From assembly GCF_004324835.1 (NCBI RefSeq), contig NW_021163139.1:372001-436000 (forward strand): 64,000 nucleotides of DNA, given 5' to 3'. Within the stretch, counting starts at the first letter, position 1. Each line of letters begins with the position of its first letter. This document shows, one piece after another, positions 11,191 through 22,339 of this stretch. This stretch comes from Dendronephthya gigantea. Lineage: Eukaryota > Cnidaria > Anthozoa > Malacalcyonacea > Nephtheidae. The notes under the pieces are model-generated. The model did no database searches. It worked only from the letters and a program-made list of their open reading frames with translations, and was not told the origin of the DNA. Both the position numbers and the translations under genes were made by a program.

Positions 11191-12340
11191 TTTAGCTTTT
11201 GAGGTTATACCGAGCCAAATGCCCGTAAACGTTTATAGGCTTCAGGACTTTTCAGAGTTGAAAAGATACCGTATTTTGTAGGTATTTGTGCGCGATTTTC
11301 CCACAACACTTCAACTGGAATTTGAACTTTACTCATACGTATAATATTTCAAAAGATTAGAGGGTTGATGGCATGTAGATAATTCATTATAATTAAAGCA
11401 TTATATAACTGCATTGTGGTAATTCTCAGATGACACAGACATTTTTTCGCTCGTAAATTGCAAGCCTTCAAATTCTCGTCAGGGAAGGTTACGTCGAGAT
11501 GATTTATCGTTTATCACTTAAATGAATCAGCCATTTTTTTGCCTGCGAGGCGGAATTCTTACGTGATAAGTGGGTACACAATCTCAGACGCTCTGTAAGA
11601 TGCATGCACACGCCTTTGCATGGACTCGCCTACGTGCAGACTTTTTAAATTTTATTGGCATTCCATCGGAGCTGTTTCTGAATATTTACTTGCTGTTTTG
11701 CAAGAACGGATTTCGGTTTGACTCGAATTGCTTCACCATGCAAAGGTATTTACTTGTTTACTGAAAAATTAGGCTTCCTTTTCCAAACTAAACTTTGAAA
11801 AGAAACGGAAATCGAAAAATGATAAAAGGTTCTTCCGTCTGTTTGCAATTATGGTTTAAATTTCAACGCCGATTACCAAGTTTAAGTGAAAACATGAAAT
11901 GCAGACAATGTCGGGGGAAATGAAATGTTTTTTTTACTTGCACCAAAATGAGTTTTTCTGTTTAAATTAGCTTTGATTGCTTCTGTCGGAACGGGATAAA
12001 CGAATTCAAACTTCAATAATGGCGCGGATGTTTATCTTTCTTTTCGGCAAAGTCAGTGGGCAAAAATTTCCCGAAAAGAATGAAATTAACATCGCTAATG
12101 GTACTAGAAGTTTTACAAAGCTAGTCTTTTACGTTCGTTTCTTAAGTCGGTCATCTGCATTCCACGATTATCGTGCTGTTCTGGAAGCAAGAAGTCTTCA
12201 TCGTTTATCCCAACTCTTTCAACAAGAACCCATTTACGTCTTCGGCGAGATTTTCTGAAGCTGCATACACAACAACAGACTAAACCTATATAATGAAGGA
12301 GACTTTGTATTCTATGCCATTCTAGCCATTGTAACCATGT

Positions 12341-12792
12341 ATTGTAGTGTTCTGCACTGCATTGTAGTGCTCTGTACTGTATTGCAGTGCTATGTACCGG
12401 GTTGTTGTGTTCTGTACTGCATTGTAGCGCTATGTAATAAGTTGTAGTGCTATGTACTGGGTTGTAGTTTTCCGTACTGCGTTGTGGTATTCTGTACTGC
12501 ATTGTAGTGCTCTGTACTGTATCGCAGTGCTATGTACCGGGTTGTTGTGTTCTGTTCTGCATTGTAGTGCTCTGTAATGGGTTGTAGTGCTCTGTACCAT
12601 GTTGCATGCAGTGTTCTGTAAGGCGTTGTGGTGTTCTGTACTGCATTGTAGTTCTCTGTACCGTGTTGTAGTGTTCTGTACCGTATTGTAGTGTACTATA
12701 CGGTATTGTAGTGTTCTGTACCGTATTGTGGTGTTCTGTATGGTATTGTAGTGTTCTGTACGGTATTGTAGTGCTCTGTACCGTATTCCAGT
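12341..12792 (+). repeat. 20-bp minisatellite, about 22 copies, with higher-order structure
   Basis: The unit is close to ATTGTAGTGCTCTGTACTGT. It stays in strict 20-bp register except for one 24-bp unit at 12601. Units 12341-12420 recur almost unchanged at 12481-12560, giving a 140-bp (7-unit) higher-order period. Units after 12625 form a different, more uniform subfamily ending in CCGT or CGGT. Confidence 0.92.
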
Positions 12793-13350
12793 AAACGGTT
12801 GGACCTACTTGTGGTTAGGGCTAGGATTCCTAACAGACCCGCAAGTTTAAACAAGCGTGCTTTTGAATCTTCTGCTTCGAATCCGGTCCAGAAAACTGAA
12901 ATATGATTATTCACATTTGCGTTGTTCGTTGTTGAGTTATTTAGAGCGATGGTGAATTTGCTGAAAATCAGCTAAAAAATATCAAAAAATAGACTAAAAA
13001 AACTTGCACAGAGGGGGTCGTGAAATACGGCAGCAGCTTCGATGAATAATAAATTGGATTGATCTCGAATCTAATTGTTTTCAATCTCGTTCTGTGTATC
13101 AATATAGTTATTGTGGTTTGCTTTGAGGGGAAATCAGTAAGAAAAGAAAGACTGGCAAGGAAATACGATAGTTTAAGCCTTTAAGGTCATGTTTTTGCTG
13201 GATAAAATGTCGGTCAAAAAAACCACGGCCTTATCTGTAGTGAAAAAATGTTCTGTTATTGACTGACCTGGAGAAAGATAAACGACAAAAGGTCCAACCT
13301 CATCTGGCGTTTGACGCTGTAAATTTTTAAAGAAATAAAATTAAATTAGC

Positions 13351-13625
13351 TGCAACAGTAACATTTGATCAATAAAAGATAATTCTTACTGGACCTCTAG
13401 GAAGAACAGAACTATCCAGTATAAATAAAGTTAGTTTAGTTTAGGTTTCCTCCTGTAGTAACACTGGATCAATAAGAGATGATCCTTACTGGACCTCTAA
13501 GAAGAACAGTTTAGAACTGATAGAGCTATCCAGTATAAATAAAGTTAGTTTAGTTTAGCTTTCCTCCTGTAGTAACACTGGATCAATAAGAGATGATCCT
13601 TACTGGCCCTCTAGGAAGAACATAT
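13351..13625 (+). repeat. 114-bp repeat family array, about 2.5 units
   Basis: Two clean units flanked by partial ones, in the same orientation as the arrays at 3390 and 8446. Confidence 0.88.
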
Positions 13626-14510
13626 TAGCATTTTTTCAAATGCAATATAAAACGTTGATACAGAATGTATCCGATGACATTATAAATTCGATATTTGTAA
13701 CAGCCCAAAACCACAACATGAACCAAAGTTTTGAAAGTAAACTGGAGATATAATATTTAACAATCGTAACAGACATACCTTTACGACTTTTCTGTTGAAT
13801 TTTCAAAGCTCAGGATGTAAAATGTCGTCTCAATGTCCGAGTATAACCAAAGATTCGTTGACATAAGAGCATTAAACATTAAACGCATTCACTTTTCTCC
13901 AGCATTGATTATTAAAATGCGGCTAATAAGAATGCTTTTATTGTATAATGAAGGTATCTTGATTGAATCTGACACAAATGGATAGAAACTGAAAAATTTA
14001 GAGTCAAAAATGATATAAATTTGGGTTTTTTATTTTTACAAAATACAGAACAAAACATGACTCGAAGATGAGCATCTTAAGTCCTAAATAAAGACTGAAA
14101 CAAAAGTTCGTGATATTTTGATTCTGTTGCAAAATCATTACCAGATTAACTGCAGCTTCAGATGATAATTTCGCGATAAGGTGGAAATTTCACAGACTCA
14201 TTTTGTTCTGCATGTTTTAACCAAAACTTTCAAGGTTTGTATCACAATGCTTACATATTTCAGCAGAAAAGAGCTTTACTTTTACATTTCAATGCAGATA
14301 TCATTATAGTTCTGAGAACCCTAGACAGTTCTTCTAAACCTCCCTTAGAACTCACTCTCTTCAGGGACTGCACAGGAACCTCACAGGAACCTCACAGGAA
14401 CACCAAATAGCTATACATATACGTACAAAATACAAGTTTCATTCTTTTTCGAGTTTCAGGCTCATCAAAAGGTTTTACGTCCTGCACAAGACATTAGAAT
14501 TGAACACAAT

Positions 14511-17500
14511 TTAAAAACTGTGTCGATTGTTTATGTTGGACTGCCGTTCATATTCATCGACCCTGGTCTCACCGCCATAGTAATCAACTTGAACAATGTT
14601 TTCGTTCGGATGATCTCGAGATTCATACTACAGAAAATAAAATAATTCAAAGCCTGAAGAGGAATGAATAGACTTTGGAAACGATTTGATTGAGAATTGG
14701 TTTCTCACAACATGATAGAAACCGCGGCATCAACGAAGGAAGAAATCCGTGCATTTTATAGAAAAAAATTTCCGACAATCTTCCGAAAATTTGGCGAATG
14801 ATGAGTTGCAGTTTATATTCACCAAAGCGTGGGATGACTTTGAGGCATTGAAATAAGTCTTTATAAACGAAACAAGCACTTGCTATTGTTGGAATGACTA
14901 CGTCACTGCCTAGACCATGTTATATACTAATTTCAATGCCTCAAACTGACATCACGCTTCGTTGAATCTCGGCTAAGCGGGCGGGATCATGTGAACAGAG
15001 CCTTACTTACGTTTGTGTGTGGACGTTCAACAAGCAATGGAGTTCGTTCACCATGACGTTGATAAAATGACTGCTCAGATCTAAAATTATCACGAAAAGA
15101 ATGACCAAAGTCATGCCTTAAAAAAATTTAAATTAGGATAAATCAGCCGACGGCGTTCATGCAGAAGGAAACCGAAAGTAATTTCTACTTGTATCTTGAC
15201 TCGTTCAGATTATCGATACTAATCTTAAACATCCAATGATGAACACATGGCCGTGAACCAATCACCTCCTGTCTCCCCCTCCCCCTGTATCCCCCTCCGC
15301 TCGTATGAATGGGATCACCTCCTGTCTTCGCCCCCCCCTGTTTCCCACCTCCGCTCGTATGAATGGGATAACCTCCTGTCTCCCCCCCTGTTTCCCCCTT
15401 TCGCTCGTATGAATGGGATCACCTCCTGCCCCCCTCCCCCTGTTTCCCCCTACCTCCACCTGTTTCCCCCTACCTTCCCCTTGTTTCCCCCCTTTCTCCT
15501 CCTGTTTCCCCCCTCCGTTCTTATACTCACTCAGCATCGACATCGTGGGGCCACCACAACACAGCGTTCCCAACATCATCTTGCGAGCCTCTTATGTCGC
15601 TAGAAGAAGGCAAGATGAACCATAGTAGTATAGTCTCCAGTGAAAAACTGCATTTAAAATTCGTTTCAATCTATCCGTTTAAAAAGCTAAACTGTGCCTT
15701 TGAGAAAGCTCTCAGAATACGGTAAAATAAAGATTAGAAAAAACACATCAGAATCCACAAGGAAGTACTTTGCTGCACTCACTTGTACATTGTTGGACTT
15801 GGTCGACTCTGTTTCCACAAGGGACAGACGAAGCAAGAGAGAAGGCCGGAGAAAATTGCGATGATGAAAACTGACAGAATTACAACACCAAGACTGTTGC
15901 TGTGGAAAAGATTAAACAAGTAGTTTTTACGATGAGTCTGCAGACGTTTTTGGATGAGAAAGAAGTATTAATGTTATACCTCGCGTTGAGCATTTTGGTG
16001 AAAACATTAAGGCTTAGTTTTTAGAAGAAAATACTGACTTACTGTACGGTACAGTACTACTGTTTGAATCCCAACTCCAAAGTTCAATAACTTTGCTTTT
16101 AAACTCAAAACACTTCGGATTTACTCGCAAAATAATGGTTCTGTACTTACAGAGCAGTGCCACACAACCCATCCATTGCTTTCATATATTCCTGAAACAG
16201 TGCAAAAAAACAACAATTGAATTACAATGATAGGAACGACTCAAAAGAGGTCTCACATGCCAAGAACTTTTATAAGGCTCATATTTGGATGTTCCTAATA
16301 CTTTGCTGGTGGATATTATCATGTTTTGTGAAGCAACTGAAGGAAACGCTAGCTGCTATTGCAGAAGATAAAGTTCAGAAGAAACAGATCAGCCAAACAA
16401 AACAAAACATACCTTGTGGATACCCCTGCAGGCGAATTTAGCTTCAAAGAAGGGGAGGTCATTCTTTGTATTATTTAAATTATTAAGAATCAAATCTTTT
16501 ATTTCCTAAAAAAGAACAAAAATTTCTAAATCTGGATATTTTGACAAAAAGTTTGTAAGAATGACAAAAAGTTTGCAAAAAGTAGAAATTACCTCTTCGA
16601 CAGGCGTTTTCCCAATAAGGATAATTAGTCGCTCCAATGTACCATTCAGGTCTTCAAAGTACTGAAGTAAAAATAGCAGGGTAAAACACATTTGATATTA
16701 CAAAGCTGGATTAAGAAAATGAAATAAACTTTTCAATTTGTGTAACTAGCTTGTGCTAAATCTGCAGGCCCGAATGCATTATCATCTGATGTGAGACAAA
16801 GTAAAATACTAAAGAAGGGTACATCTGTTTGCAAAATTTGCAAGTTAATTATACTTCACACTCTCCGGTCGAAATGTATGGAATACAATTGGTATGGCTC
16901 CGACACGGAATGACTCCGTCATACCAATTGTATTCCATACATTTCTCCCTTCGAGTGCTCATATAATCATAATTATACAGGCGCGCCGCGTTGGTATAAT
17001 TTAAATTGTTTAAATATAGTAAATCTGTTTGGGATTAGACTGTGTGAATATATAAAGGCAATAGTAAAGGCAATACAAATATCTTACTTGATCAAAGGGA
17101 CCATACGTTGATTTTTCATCACATTTTAAGTAGTATGAAATTACATATTCTAAAGTGTTTTAAAACAAGAAAATAATAAAACTTAATGAAAATTTTATTT
17201 ACTATGAAAAAGTTGAAATATCAAAAGGATGATACTGGAAGTACTGAATGTATGTAAATTGTAAATATATATAAATAAACAAATTGTCAACACTATACCA
17301 GGAGAGAATATAATAACTTCTTACTTGATTTTCCTGAATCAACTTTTTGTATAGCTTTGTTTGGATGGACACAGAAGTCCCCCATACCCTATAATGTACA
17401 AAAATTTCTATTTAAATTGCATGGGAGGATTAGGAATATTGTTATTGCAAAAATTCCCATTTAAATTAATGCACATGACTTGTTTAGATATTAACAAACT

Positions 17501-19568
17501 TACAGTTGCTATACCAAAGTCTACCCCAACAACTGCCATTGCACATAAAACTGTGAGAAGGCAAGAAATAGCTACCCTAAAGAATGTCAACAGAAGAATA
17601 ATAAACAAGAGATAACACCTGGAAGGAGCTCTATGAAGAACAGTTCAAAACTGATGGAGCTATCCAGTATAAATAAAGTTAGTTTAGTTTAGGTTTCCTC
17701 CTGTAGTAACACTGGATCAATAAGAGATGATCCTTACTGGACCTCTATGAAGAACATGCAGTTCAAAACTGATGGAGCTATCCAGTATAAATAAAGTTAG
17801 TTTAGTTTAGGTTTCCTCCTGTGGTAATACTGAATCAATAAGAGATGATCCTTACTGGATCTCTAGAAAGAACAGTCTAGAACTGATATATAGATAACTA
17901 ATTATTTGTAATTATATAAATTGCATTACTTAGCTTACACAACTAAAATGCAACGATTAGCTTCACAGGCAATCCAGAATAGGAATATGCAAAACAGGAT
18001 ACACCAGGACAATAAAATGACTGTACCAAGCCATCTAGAAATTCATAACTTTAGTTTCTCATACAAGTTGAACATCAGGGGGCTATTTTTGAAAGGCTGC
18101 ATAGTGCTATTCACCAGATAGTAATTTTTCCCCAGTGGTATGAAGATTATCATCCAATCGTCAAGGTAATTTACCTGTAGTTATCATAATGATGGACTTT
18201 ATCTGCAGCATTGCAACTCTTGTTCACAACATTCTGAGGCAGAACACTCTTTACAAGACTGAGATCATTCTTTAACTGATTAATAAACTCAATGGCTTCA
18301 TAATGCTGTGGCTCTGGAAAATAGTGCTGGATGGTGCTATTGGCTGAGGATAAATGTTTTTCAATGTTTTGACCCTGAAACAAAGTTGGAGGTTTCAACA
18401 TCATTATTACCTTTGTTCCATCCTATAATATTCACTCAAGTATAGAATGAAGAAAGCCATTTTTTGTGGTTCTTACACTATTAAAGGCAGCATTTATATC
18501 ATCCTGAATGTTGCTACAAGAGTTTCGAAACTGATCAACACCATCACTGATATTCTCATTGAAAAAAAATCCAACCACAAGAGCACCGCTAAAGAAATAA
18601 AAGTGTACAGTGACAATCAATACAGAATGATTAGTAGACTGATATCTAAGGAGACTAAGAGTCAATGTATGTATAAACATATTATGTACCAACAAATTAA
18701 TGCCAAAATGAAGACTAGCAGTTGCAAACAGCCTTTAGAACAGCATGAAGACTGTTTGTCACTTGTTCTCTTTCGTTTACGGCAAATACAGAAACAACAG
18801 GTGTAGTACATTAAGATAAGAAGGAAGATGAGGACCCCAAATGATGATATGAATATTGCCAAGACATACAGAGCCTAAAATAAGATAAACAATTTCCAAG
18901 CTGATCTGTTAAATGTGCTTTACTGTATAGACAGGACTATAGATCTATGCCTCTATGGGTTTTTAGTACTATAGCTGGGTGTGAATTTATTTGTATTAAC
19001 AGCATGCGCTTCGTTTATTTTATTAGTTTATTACTTTTATAGTCTTACTACAAAAGTAAATGTTATATAACGTGTTTTAAAGCTTTCAAAATTGGATAAG
19101 TGCGCACGAAAGATTGCCAGGACATTTAACAAATATCAAAACATGAGAACAACAGAACAAGACTGTAAGACTTATAAAACAAGCATCTGTTTAATACAAT
19201 GTAATTTCAGTTTAATAAGATATTTAACAAAATGCAATCCAACTTTAATGAAAGCCCTTGATTTATGCAAATTAGTTCTGCAAAATGTCGCTTGAAAATT
19301 GAAAACAACGCGATATATTTTGAGTTATGAAAGCCAGACAAAGCTATGAAAGACTCACATGTACAAGTACCGGGTTCTTGTGTGTATTAAAAAAGTTATG
19401 TGATCTGATTTAAATGTACTGCACCTGGAGATAGTTTTGATCTGATGGAGTAAATATCGTGGTGGTATCGTCTAACTGCAGATCCTTATGCGGTGAGGAA
19501 TGAAACCATTTAGCCAGATCAGAAGCATGATATGGGCCTTCATACTTGTATTTTAGTAATAAGGCCAT
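14511..19568 (-). CDS. TTYH: Tweety family membrane protein (TTYH)
   Basis: Thirteen exons (minus strand): 19425-19568, 18690-18874, 18477-18588, 18175-18374, 17504-17618, 17325-17388, 17088-17149, 16593-16661, 16413-16505, 16151-16191, 15783-15899, 15011-15080, 14511-14627. All phases join, giving 462 residues,the usual size for the family. The N-terminus has the tweety signature (WFHSSPH, then a Phe-Thr-Pro block, NYLQ). Membrane segments follow in exon 2 (FGVLIFLLILMYY), exons 2-3 (ILALICC, ALVVGFFF), exon 5 (two) and exon 11 (IIAIFSGLLSCF), five in all. Extracellular matches include SYYLKC and FACRGIH near the C-terminal loop. Tweety proteins are reported as volume- or calcium-linked anion channels, though structures also suggest a lipid-related role. 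Introns carry a pyrimidine minisatellite, a hairpin and a 114-bp repeat array. Head to head with TSEN54. Confidence 0.92.
15255..15527 (+). repeat. Pyrimidine-rich minisatellite in TTYH intron 11
   Basis: About three ~60-bp units contain CGCTCGTATGAATGGGATCACC followed by C/T-only tracts, and then a run of CTGTTTCCCCC-type 15-20-bp units to about 15525. The plus strand is almost pure C+T outside the shared core. Frames across it are repeat by-products. Confidence 0.85.
16859..16957 (-). other. Near-perfect intronic hairpin (TTYH intron 7)
   Basis: A perfect 26-bp stem pairs 16871-16896 with 16920-16945. The inner loop is 23 bases and itself contains a TCCG/CGGA mini-stem. Outside, a 7-base internal loop with two possible G-C pairs is followed by CACTC/GAGTG. 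The ~99-nt fold sits between exons 7 and 8 and would be in the TTYH pre-mRNA. It could be a microRNA-like precursor or a tiny palindromic MITE. A 9-bp direct repeat, TAATTATAC, flanks it at 16846-16854 and 16970-16978, but the region is AT-rich. Confidence 0.55.
17618..17895 (+). repeat. 114-bp repeat array in TTYH intron 4, touching the exon 5 acceptor
   Basis: About 2.4 units, running from the 3' splice site of exon 5 (AG at 17619-17620) into the intron. Read in the gene's direction, the last intron bases (TTC-ATAGAG-TCC-CCAG) align with the repeat block CTTCCTAGAGGTCCAG, so the acceptor AG appears to lie in repeat sequence. Confidence 0.75.
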
Positions 19569-19972
19569 TTTGTGACTCTTTGTCTGTTGTCGAAATTCCA
19601 AGAATAACAATTCCAGCCCGCGAAATTAAGGGTGCTGGTATGCTGGTACATTTTTTAAATAAAGCTGTCCATTTTCTTCAGACTTCCTGAATTATTTTCA
19701 GAGAATTTGAAAGCACAAATTTGATCGTATGGGATTTCATTCCTTGCAAAAGGTTTAGATATTTCTATATCAATAAGTTTCAAGATAATTGGTGCGATGC
19801 AAACCAACCCGAACTCAGCCACCCGCCTCAACAAGTACACATTTCATTTTCTTAAAATGAAGTACCCTCAGGTTGGACTTTAAATTTCTCAAAGACCGCC
19901 ATTTTCAAATTCTTATCAATTTTCCTCTACGAATTCGTTGCTAAATAGCTCTTATATTACGACAGTACCCTT
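19569..19972. promoter_or_regulatory. Shared divergent promoter interval, TTYH / TSEN54
   Basis: About 400 bp separate the two start codons. A CCGCCATTTTC element (a YY1-type GGCGG/AAATGG site in reverse) lies near 19896-19906. There is no TATA box at a sensible distance on either side. Confidence 0.45.
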
Positions 19973-22215
19973 ATGGATTTTCACAAAAGGTTTGCCGGTA
20001 TTTTTTGAGCCTATGCATTGAATATCCTGTTTCTTTTTTCAGTAAATCTTTTGCAGTACAAATTGTATTTTATACTATATCAATATATTGAATGCCGTTT
20101 CTTTTTCTCAAAGTGCTGAGGAACTGCAAACGTTACGAAAAAAGCTAACAGAAGCTCAAATGCCATGTCGAAGTGGTCCCAAGGACTCTGTGGTAGACGG
20201 AAGTGACGGCCAGGCTGAGAGATTGGAGGAACAACTTCACGAAATGGAGGATGTTTTGTCTGAGGAAAGGATTCTAAGAAAGTGAGATGAGAAATTACTA
20301 GAATATATCGTGGATAGGGCCAGGCTAGAACGAAAGATGAATGATTTTTCATAACGGAATTTCTCATTTAATAGAGGAAATATATCCGTTGGAAAATGGA
20401 ATGGTGAAAGAAGACTTGTGGAGGTTTTAATAGCGAAGGTTAATTTTCACCAATTACCATTGATAATAAACTTACCAAAGCTTCCACTAAGAAGCAGCCA
20501 CTCTTCATGGTAAACACTCTCTATTTACAGGGTGTTCACTGGAATGTCTTTGGAAAGTCCATCAACGGTCACCTAGTCTTGGAGCCTGATGAAGCATTGT
20601 ATATGCTTGACCATGTATGTCCTACAAGAGTAAAAATATTTCAAGCATGATGCATTGAATATCGTGTTTACTTAACACTCTTTGTTCAAACCATTATCTT
20701 AGCCAGTACTCCAGGAATAATGAAAAATAATCAGTTGGTATAAGATGGAGTGAAATTCGTGTTTTCAATGAATAGGTGAAACAATAGCATTCTATTTGAT
20801 TAATTGTATAGGGTATGTTGGAGTTGTTTCATAATGATTTACCAGTTTCTCTTCAGCAGGTAAAAAATAAATAACTTGTAAAAAATAAATAACTTGACAT
20901 ACATAGTGCTACATAAAATGATACATCAAAATGGCAGCTAATTGCTGCTACCTACATGGCTTCAACTAAGCTTTAAGGTCTACATCAATTAAGACATGAA
21001 CTTACTTTTTCCAGGCTTATGATCTGCTGTTATCTGATGAGTTTCCACTCCATGAATATGTTGTAAGTCCTCGACTGTTTCACCAAATCTCTTTCTTTTT
21101 CTTTATTCTTCTCTGATGACCAAACATTTCTTTGCAAATCACAGGTCTATAGTTATCTTAGAAATCTCGGTTACATTGTCCTCAGATATAAAAGGTAATT
21201 TGCTTGGGCATCGAATGAAGCAATTATATATTCTGAGAATCATCACTTCCAAAACACAATGCATTTGACTAATGTACCATTCATGTTTTTGACAAAGAGG
21301 AAATCTCATGGAACACACAGAAAACAAAGTGGATAAAGAGATGGGGAAAATGACTGATACGTTGTTGGATAAATCAATGGAGATAGATGTGGATGTTAAA
21401 AATACATCACAGGAAAAAGTAATATACAAAAGGGAAGATCCCAAGGAGGAATTTGAAGATGTTAAAAAGGAACGTGTTGGGAGGATAATAGATGAAAAAA
21501 TTGTGGAAGATAAGAAAGCTCAACCAGATTTTGAACTGGGAGATTTAGAAAAAAAAGTGGAAGAAAAAGAGGTTGAAAGTGAACATGAGATTGTAGAAAA
21601 GAAGAATACTCCTGTTTCACATTACTGGGAGGATAAAGAATCCCGACCTTTGGTTCATCCTAGTGATGCTACATCATTAGGTGAATAATTATGTAGTCTT
21701 CACCAAAGAAGTTTAATCAATGAAGTCTAATTTGTATAAATAAAATCATTTTCCATTTAGAAAATATCTTGAACAAACTTCAAGTTATCCAGGGGCAGAC
21801 AAGGCAAGAAGCATCGCAACACACGACCGAATGTAAATTTCAGATAACCTATGATGTATTCCAGCCACAAAAAAACTTCAGGAAAACTAATCCTGGATTA
21901 CCAAATTATTGTATTTGTGTTTGCAAGTAGGTATACATACATTAATTACCTCTAAGAAACTCTTTCCAGATGTTTACTTCTGAGCAATGGTCTTTTTTTG
22001 GCCTCAGTGTTATTGAACAAACCAGGAGACAAAGTCTAAGGTATATTTGCTTACATTTACCTAGGTTTTCTGAACCTCCTCCGACGATAGGGGAAATGAA
22101 CTTTATGGCATCTCAAGCACATCCAGTTCCTCTAAAATATGCTGTTATTGATGGCCGAGATGTCTCATTTTATTCCATACTGGATGTTCAATTACCAACA
22201 TATGTTGAAAGATGA
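19973..22215 (+). CDS. TSEN54: tRNA-splicing endonuclease subunit Sen54
   Basis: Ten exons: 19973-19989, 20114-20281, 20375-20438, 20531-20614, 20812-20859, 21015-21062, 21145-21194, 21298-21680, 21761-21926, 22065-22215; all phases join (392 residues). Sen54 is the non-catalytic subunit that helps place the intron-containing pre-tRNA. Matches to human TSEN54 run through the whole N-terminal domain (SGPKD-DGS-QAERL; LEPDEALYMLD; LFHNDLP-S-QAYDLL; YLRNLGYIVLR) and the C-terminal domain (FSEPPP, YAVIDGRDVSFYS). The middle (exon 8) is a Lys/Glu-rich linker of about 127 residues, variable in the family. Exon 1 codes only about 5 residues with a weak donor (GTTTGC), so the exact N-terminus is the least certain part. 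An open stretch at 21970-22044 is skipped because it hits a stop and does not match the family. The stop is 125 bp from the CHMP6 stop. Confidence 0.9.
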
Positions 22216-22339
22216 ACACCTTGCTCAATTTGATCTGAAAGATCAAATTCTAATCATTCTAATTTACTATATACATATACACTAAATTCAATTTACCTAC
22301 AATTGCTGTACTGTATGTCCTAAAATTTTATATCTTGCA

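Larger units (their letters stand above)
10563..14510. other. Intergenic, between CTCK copy 2 and the TTYH 3' end
   Basis: No supportable exon. It holds the 80-bp tandem repeat (10891-11190), the 20-bp minisatellite (12341-12792) and a 114-bp family array (13351-13625). Open frames across 12113-12914 are by-products of the minisatellite. The end next to 14510 should hold the TTYH 3' UTR. Confidence 0.55.

Noticed and set aside
12113-12914. Tyr/Asn/Thr-rich minus-strand frames
   Set aside because: Translation of the 20-bp minisatellite; since 20 is not a multiple of 3 the repeated peptide is an artefact.
15247-15625. Pro/Ser-rich and Gly-rich frames
   Set aside because: Composition artefacts of the pyrimidine minisatellite inside a TTYH intron.
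21970-22044. Possible extra TSEN54 exon
   Set aside because: It has a plausible acceptor but meets a stop in the required phase, while the next acceptor (22065) joins conserved family sequence directly.
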